From DAOTUB01 sp034437455 (GTDB lineage: Bacteria > Chloroflexota > Anaerolineae > B4-G1): a stretch of 7,980 nucleotides of DNA. The translations under genes and the position numbers were made by a program. The stretch lies in NCBI GenBank assembly GCA_034437455.1, contig DAOTUB010000008.1:1-7980 (forward strand), read 5' to 3'. The notes under the pieces are model-generated. The model saw only the letters and a program-made list of their open reading frames with translations. It was not told where the DNA came from and did not search any database. Of the stretch, positions 6,301 to 7,980 are shown piece after piece (the stretch's first letter is position 1; each line of letters opens with the position of its first letter).

Positions 6301-7980
6301 CCAACTCTTCCGCAGCTTGCTTCAATTGTCCACTCACAAAGAGATGCTCAACCCTTTCCAGGCGCGGCTGCAACTCGAAGGTCTGCTGCTCCAAGAACTG
6401 CCCCCACTCCATCAACTGCTCGGCCTCGCGCCGCGTGCGTTCGACCTCTTCGTGCCCCGTCAACAGGCCTGGGAAATCGGCATCTATCGGCCCATAGATC
6501 TCTTCGTCCAGGCTCGCCAGGTTGTTCAGCGCAATCTCAAAGTCGCCCCGTTCCAACGCCTCCTGCGCCCGTCCCAACCGCTTTCTGGCTGACTCGTTCA
6601 GTTGGTTAAGTAGGTTCTCCCGGGTCCTGACTTCTTGCCTGATAGCCGCTTCGTTCTCTGGATGAGACCACAAGTGCTCCCGGGCGGCCCGGTAGGCGGT
6701 CTGGTAGTCCTTCAACTGCGTGGACGAGGCGACGACGCCCCGTTGGGCAATGTCCCGCGCCAGCCGGGACCATTGGTCGGCCAACTGGGACCCCCACCGG
6801 GCTGCCCAATGCCGGGTGCCCAGCTGCCCCAACTGCACCAACAGTTCTTGCGCGGTCTGCCACGGTTCGCTGTAGCCCAATGCCAGCCCTGATTGCATCT
6901 CGCTCAACCGCACCAACTGCTGCAAGAGATCGCGCGCCTCCTCCGGCAGGTCAGTTTCGGGATGCAGCAGCCGGTCCAGCCCCCGCCGTAGGGCGTCCCG
7001 GGCGTCCACATCGCTCTTGGTGGACAGCTTGGCCGCATAGTCGGTCTCAACCTGGCGCAACTGCTCCTCCAGCCCACGCCGCCGCCGCAGAGCCGCGTAG
7101 CGAGCGGCGATCTCGGCGTCGTCGGGCCGCAGCTCATAGGCCTGCCGCAGCCGGTCGAGGGCATCCGTCAAGTCCCCGCTCTCCAGGGCGGTGTCCGCCT
7201 GCCGGAGCAGCCCATCGATCTCTCCCTCCGCCCGCTCCCGCAGCAGCGGTTCCAACGCCTGGAACACGGGGTCGTCCGGCCACTTGTGACGCGCCTCCTG
7301 CACCCGCCTCAGGCCGTTGGCGGCGTCTAGAGATTGGTAAGCGGCTTGCGCGATCTCGACCCGCCGGCGCAGGTCGTCCGTTCGCGCCCGCAGGGGCGGA
7401 ATCGCCCGTGGGGACGGCCCGCCGGCCTCCTCTGCCGCCCGCTCGACCCGTTCCAGCGCCTCCTCCGCCCGCGCCAGAGCGTCCAGAGGAGGGGCAAAAT
7501 CGCCGCTCTGGGGAGACTGGAGGTAACCGCTCTCCGCTTCCTCCAAGGCAGACTGCCCGGCAGCCTCCGTTGCACGCGCCGCCTCGACCACTGCCTCCCA
7601 CTCACCGATCCTCTGTTGCAGTACTGGCGGCGCTGCGTCATCCAGTTCAGCCGCCGCCTGACTCAGCTCCTGGACCGCCCGCTCCCAATCCCCCTCCCCA
7701 CGGGCGTCCTCGGCCCGCCGGGCGAGCCGCTCGTAGGCCTGCCACTGACCGTACAGCCCATGCGCCTGCTCCAACAACGCTTGCGCCGACTGTTTGAGGT
7801 CGGGGTAGGGACTGGCTTGCTCGTGCAGCACCTCCAGACGGCCGTGCAGCGCCTCGAAATCGGCCGCCGTCGTCTCCGGCCGGCGGTTCGATCGCGTCAG
7901 CTCCTCCCGCTCCTCCCGCGCTTGTTCCAATTCCGCCTCGATACGCGGCCGTTCCTCGAACCCGCGGATCTCGCGCTCCG
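3398..7980 (-). CDS. Giant TPR-like/coiled-coil protein with C-terminal STAND-type ATPase and winged helix (5' end outside window)
   Basis: The frame is open from TAA at 3400-3398 to the right edge, so the true start is not visible. The TTG at 7930 lies mid-frame with 16 more codons before it and no ribosome binding site. Numbering from that TTG, residues 1 to about 900 are helical and rich in Glu, Ala, Leu, Arg and Gln. They contain TPR-like hairpins of the form A-x-x-A-L-E-x-G-D/Y-x-x-A-L near 66, 242, 448, 525, 641, 700 and 803. Residues about 1036-1115 look alpha/beta. The ATPase follows: MFFGREAEI at 1146, Walker A GGRRIGKTS at 1170-1178, Walker B VLLLDEVD at 1241-1248, TAGHPHVVQALC at 1343-1354. 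A winged-helix-like region covers about 1395-1470. This order is typical of STAND/archaeal-type signalling ATPases. No catalytic effector domain is visible, so a scaffold or sensor role is inferred. Downstream, the next gene begins within 16 bases. Confidence 0.93.
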   Translation of the reverse strand, partial: EREIRGFEERPRIEAELEQAREEREELTRSNRRPETTAADFEALHGRLEVLHEQASPYPDLKQSAQALLEQAHGLYGQWQAYERLARRAEDARGEGDWERAVQELSQAAAELDDAAPPVLQQRIGEWEAVVEAARATEAAGQSALEEAESGYLQSPQSGDFAPPLDALARAEEALERVERAAEEAGGPSPRAIPPLRARTDDLRRRVEIAQAAYQSLDAANGLRRVQEARHKWPDDPVFQALEPLLRERAEGEIDGLLRQADTALESGDLTDALDRLRQAYELRPDDAEIAARYAALRRRRGLEEQLRQVETDYAAKLSTKSDVDARDALRRGLDRLLHPETDLPEEARDLLQQLVRLSEMQSGLALGYSEPWQTAQELLVQLGQLGTRHWAARWGSQLADQWSRLARDIAQRGVVASSTQLKDYQTAYRAAREHLWSHPENEAAIRQEVRTRENLLNQLNESARKRLGRAQEALERGDFEIALNNLASLDEEIYGPIDADFPGLLTGHEEVERTRREAEQLMEWGQFLEQQTFELQPRLERVEHLFVSGQLKQAAEELDAIPIPDSPRLAEQAADLRARIRQARVEKARVDLRMTLASADVQLLIATTVEDVEEILSKLDGLPEDVDLQILRLEERENYQRLLKKARQQREELIAVAILEAQAEHAEAEEDYQQAADALEQAIAATRQIEKKIEFQNWLDRVHEQANKQRQREEAIQQGRDLFIRGKYTHAVTELRRAQELGADVQDILRASQAGVRWANARQIWEQDNDGKKALLELDAAQPFVTDNPQAEDISFQIRRLKRRIKSSLKTQERDEQKAAQAQVLLQESQKALEEGLYDTALAHVDAALSGFPGYAEAVALRGRIIGQWTDTLKQQLQKAVDNEDISEATFFPMVTELERLRSQELTDDRLAQEIAELLDRARWYPIISVQLKQEGKIASDELADLPFENCERLFRYYIADHTRLDLEYIAREKSLQYRDHERFVHLRQYWGEWTSEPLDCAAPARIAEMLSEVIRLRPPEHASDVQVGGKCVFEIDLSPAVESLKIFPRWSLIFLNNSRPGHDDVADIRHLVKDRVGLDRAFLVLPLDQAAGDEIHRIRDDLDREIDADAIDTILLNFDKLLSILFSRNPRQNLRRLLLARVDLANVSPYVDKGPTPDSMFFGREAEIREISEQVDRSSYALIGGRRIGKTSILNRLHHTLPRKGFYTLSFDCSTAKYEEFFDAPLSNWQPERPQDALETFDDLLTSPPPSDQIVLLLDEVDNLVPSDRDNGWQIFNALRALSNTRRIQVVLAGEQALRNGIQDDTPLFNFTQVMPIKRLDLQSVRALVTRPMEQLGIELGNQEAKEAVVQRIWDFTAGHPHVVQALCKRLVNRFNERGRTLDDCISLDDVEMVIQDVSFVRECFLSTYFSRATLLEHICALVMASDDHLHTLTAVHQALIERQIDVNSAQVSGALDRLATLRNILKPTHEGYSFDVKAFPRYISSLSDDRHAELMNLRKEMYRSMGRDCDPSQVPDDLKANLW

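Larger units (their letters stand above)
1..7980 (-). other. Probable single operon of at least four genes
   Basis: All four genes lie on the minus strand with gaps of 16, 13 and 55 bases, and there are no terminator-like hairpins between them. The first gene starts to the right of the window and the last ends to its left, so both operon ends are missing, as are the main promoter and terminator. No intergenic stretch exceeds 60 bases. The close packing supports coordinated expression of the two ATPases and the CAP protein. Confidence 0.7.

Noticed and set aside
6880..7797. Long plus-strand open frame of 305 codons
   Set aside because: It is antisense to the GC-rich coiled-coil part of the giant gene. 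Its product is a low-complexity Pro/Arg/Ala string with no motif, as expected from the reverse of a GC-rich gene.
7928..7930. TTG as start codon of the giant gene
   Set aside because: The frame stays open for 16 more codons to the window edge (with IRGFEERPRIEAE before it), the sequence is continuous helical protein, and no ribosome binding site precedes the TTG. The real start is outside the window.
1..7980. CRISPR arrays, tRNA or rRNA genes, insertion sequences, toxin-antitoxin pairs
   Set aside because: There are no regularly spaced direct repeats, RNA gene signatures, transposase motifs or terminal inverted repeats, and nearly all of the window is taken up by the four minus-strand genes.

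Overview
The window carries one leftward (minus-strand) gene cluster of at least four genes and no convincing plus-strand gene. Reading in the direction of transcription, they are: (1) a very long protein, open past the right edge, made of helical TPR-like/coiled-coil segments and ending in a STAND-type P-loop ATPase with a winged helix (3398-7980); (2) an AAA_35-like ATPase fused to a beta-rich segment and a transglutaminase-like Cys/His domain (1327-3381); (3) a membrane-anchored extracytoplasmic CAP/SCP domain protein (204-1313); and (4) the first 49 codons of an unrecognised small or partial gene running off the left edge (1-148). Gaps are 16, 13 and 55 bases, and each of the three starts inside the window has a strong purine-rich ribosome binding site. 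The cluster therefore looks like one operon.

The organism cannot be fixed from the sequence. A Chloroflexota (Anaerolineae-like) bacterium is the best guess. The reasons are moderately high but uneven GC, a CAP protein with a Pro/Thr-rich linker after a single N-terminal membrane helix, AAA_35-like and 'MFFGRE'-type ATPases, and strong Shine-Dalgarno sites. Filamentous cyanobacteria and other multicellular bacteria share some of these families. There are no rRNA, tRNA, IS, CRISPR or phage signals.

The genes may work together as follows (inference). Genes 1 and 2 each carry an NTPase switch of the kind used in signalling and conflict systems: Walker A, Walker B, a GHP/GQP motif, then a winged helix. 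Gene 1 adds a very large repeat scaffold suited to protein binding or sensing. Gene 2 adds what looks like an NTPase-gated cysteine-peptidase or transglutaminase output. The beta-rich plus transglutaminase module resembles the N-terminal part of DUF4011-type helicase proteins, which makes a defence or regulated-proteolysis role plausible. The CAP protein would place one component outside the membrane. This exact combination (TPR-STAND, AAA_35-transglutaminase, CAP) is the most interesting thing in the window, and its function is unproven.
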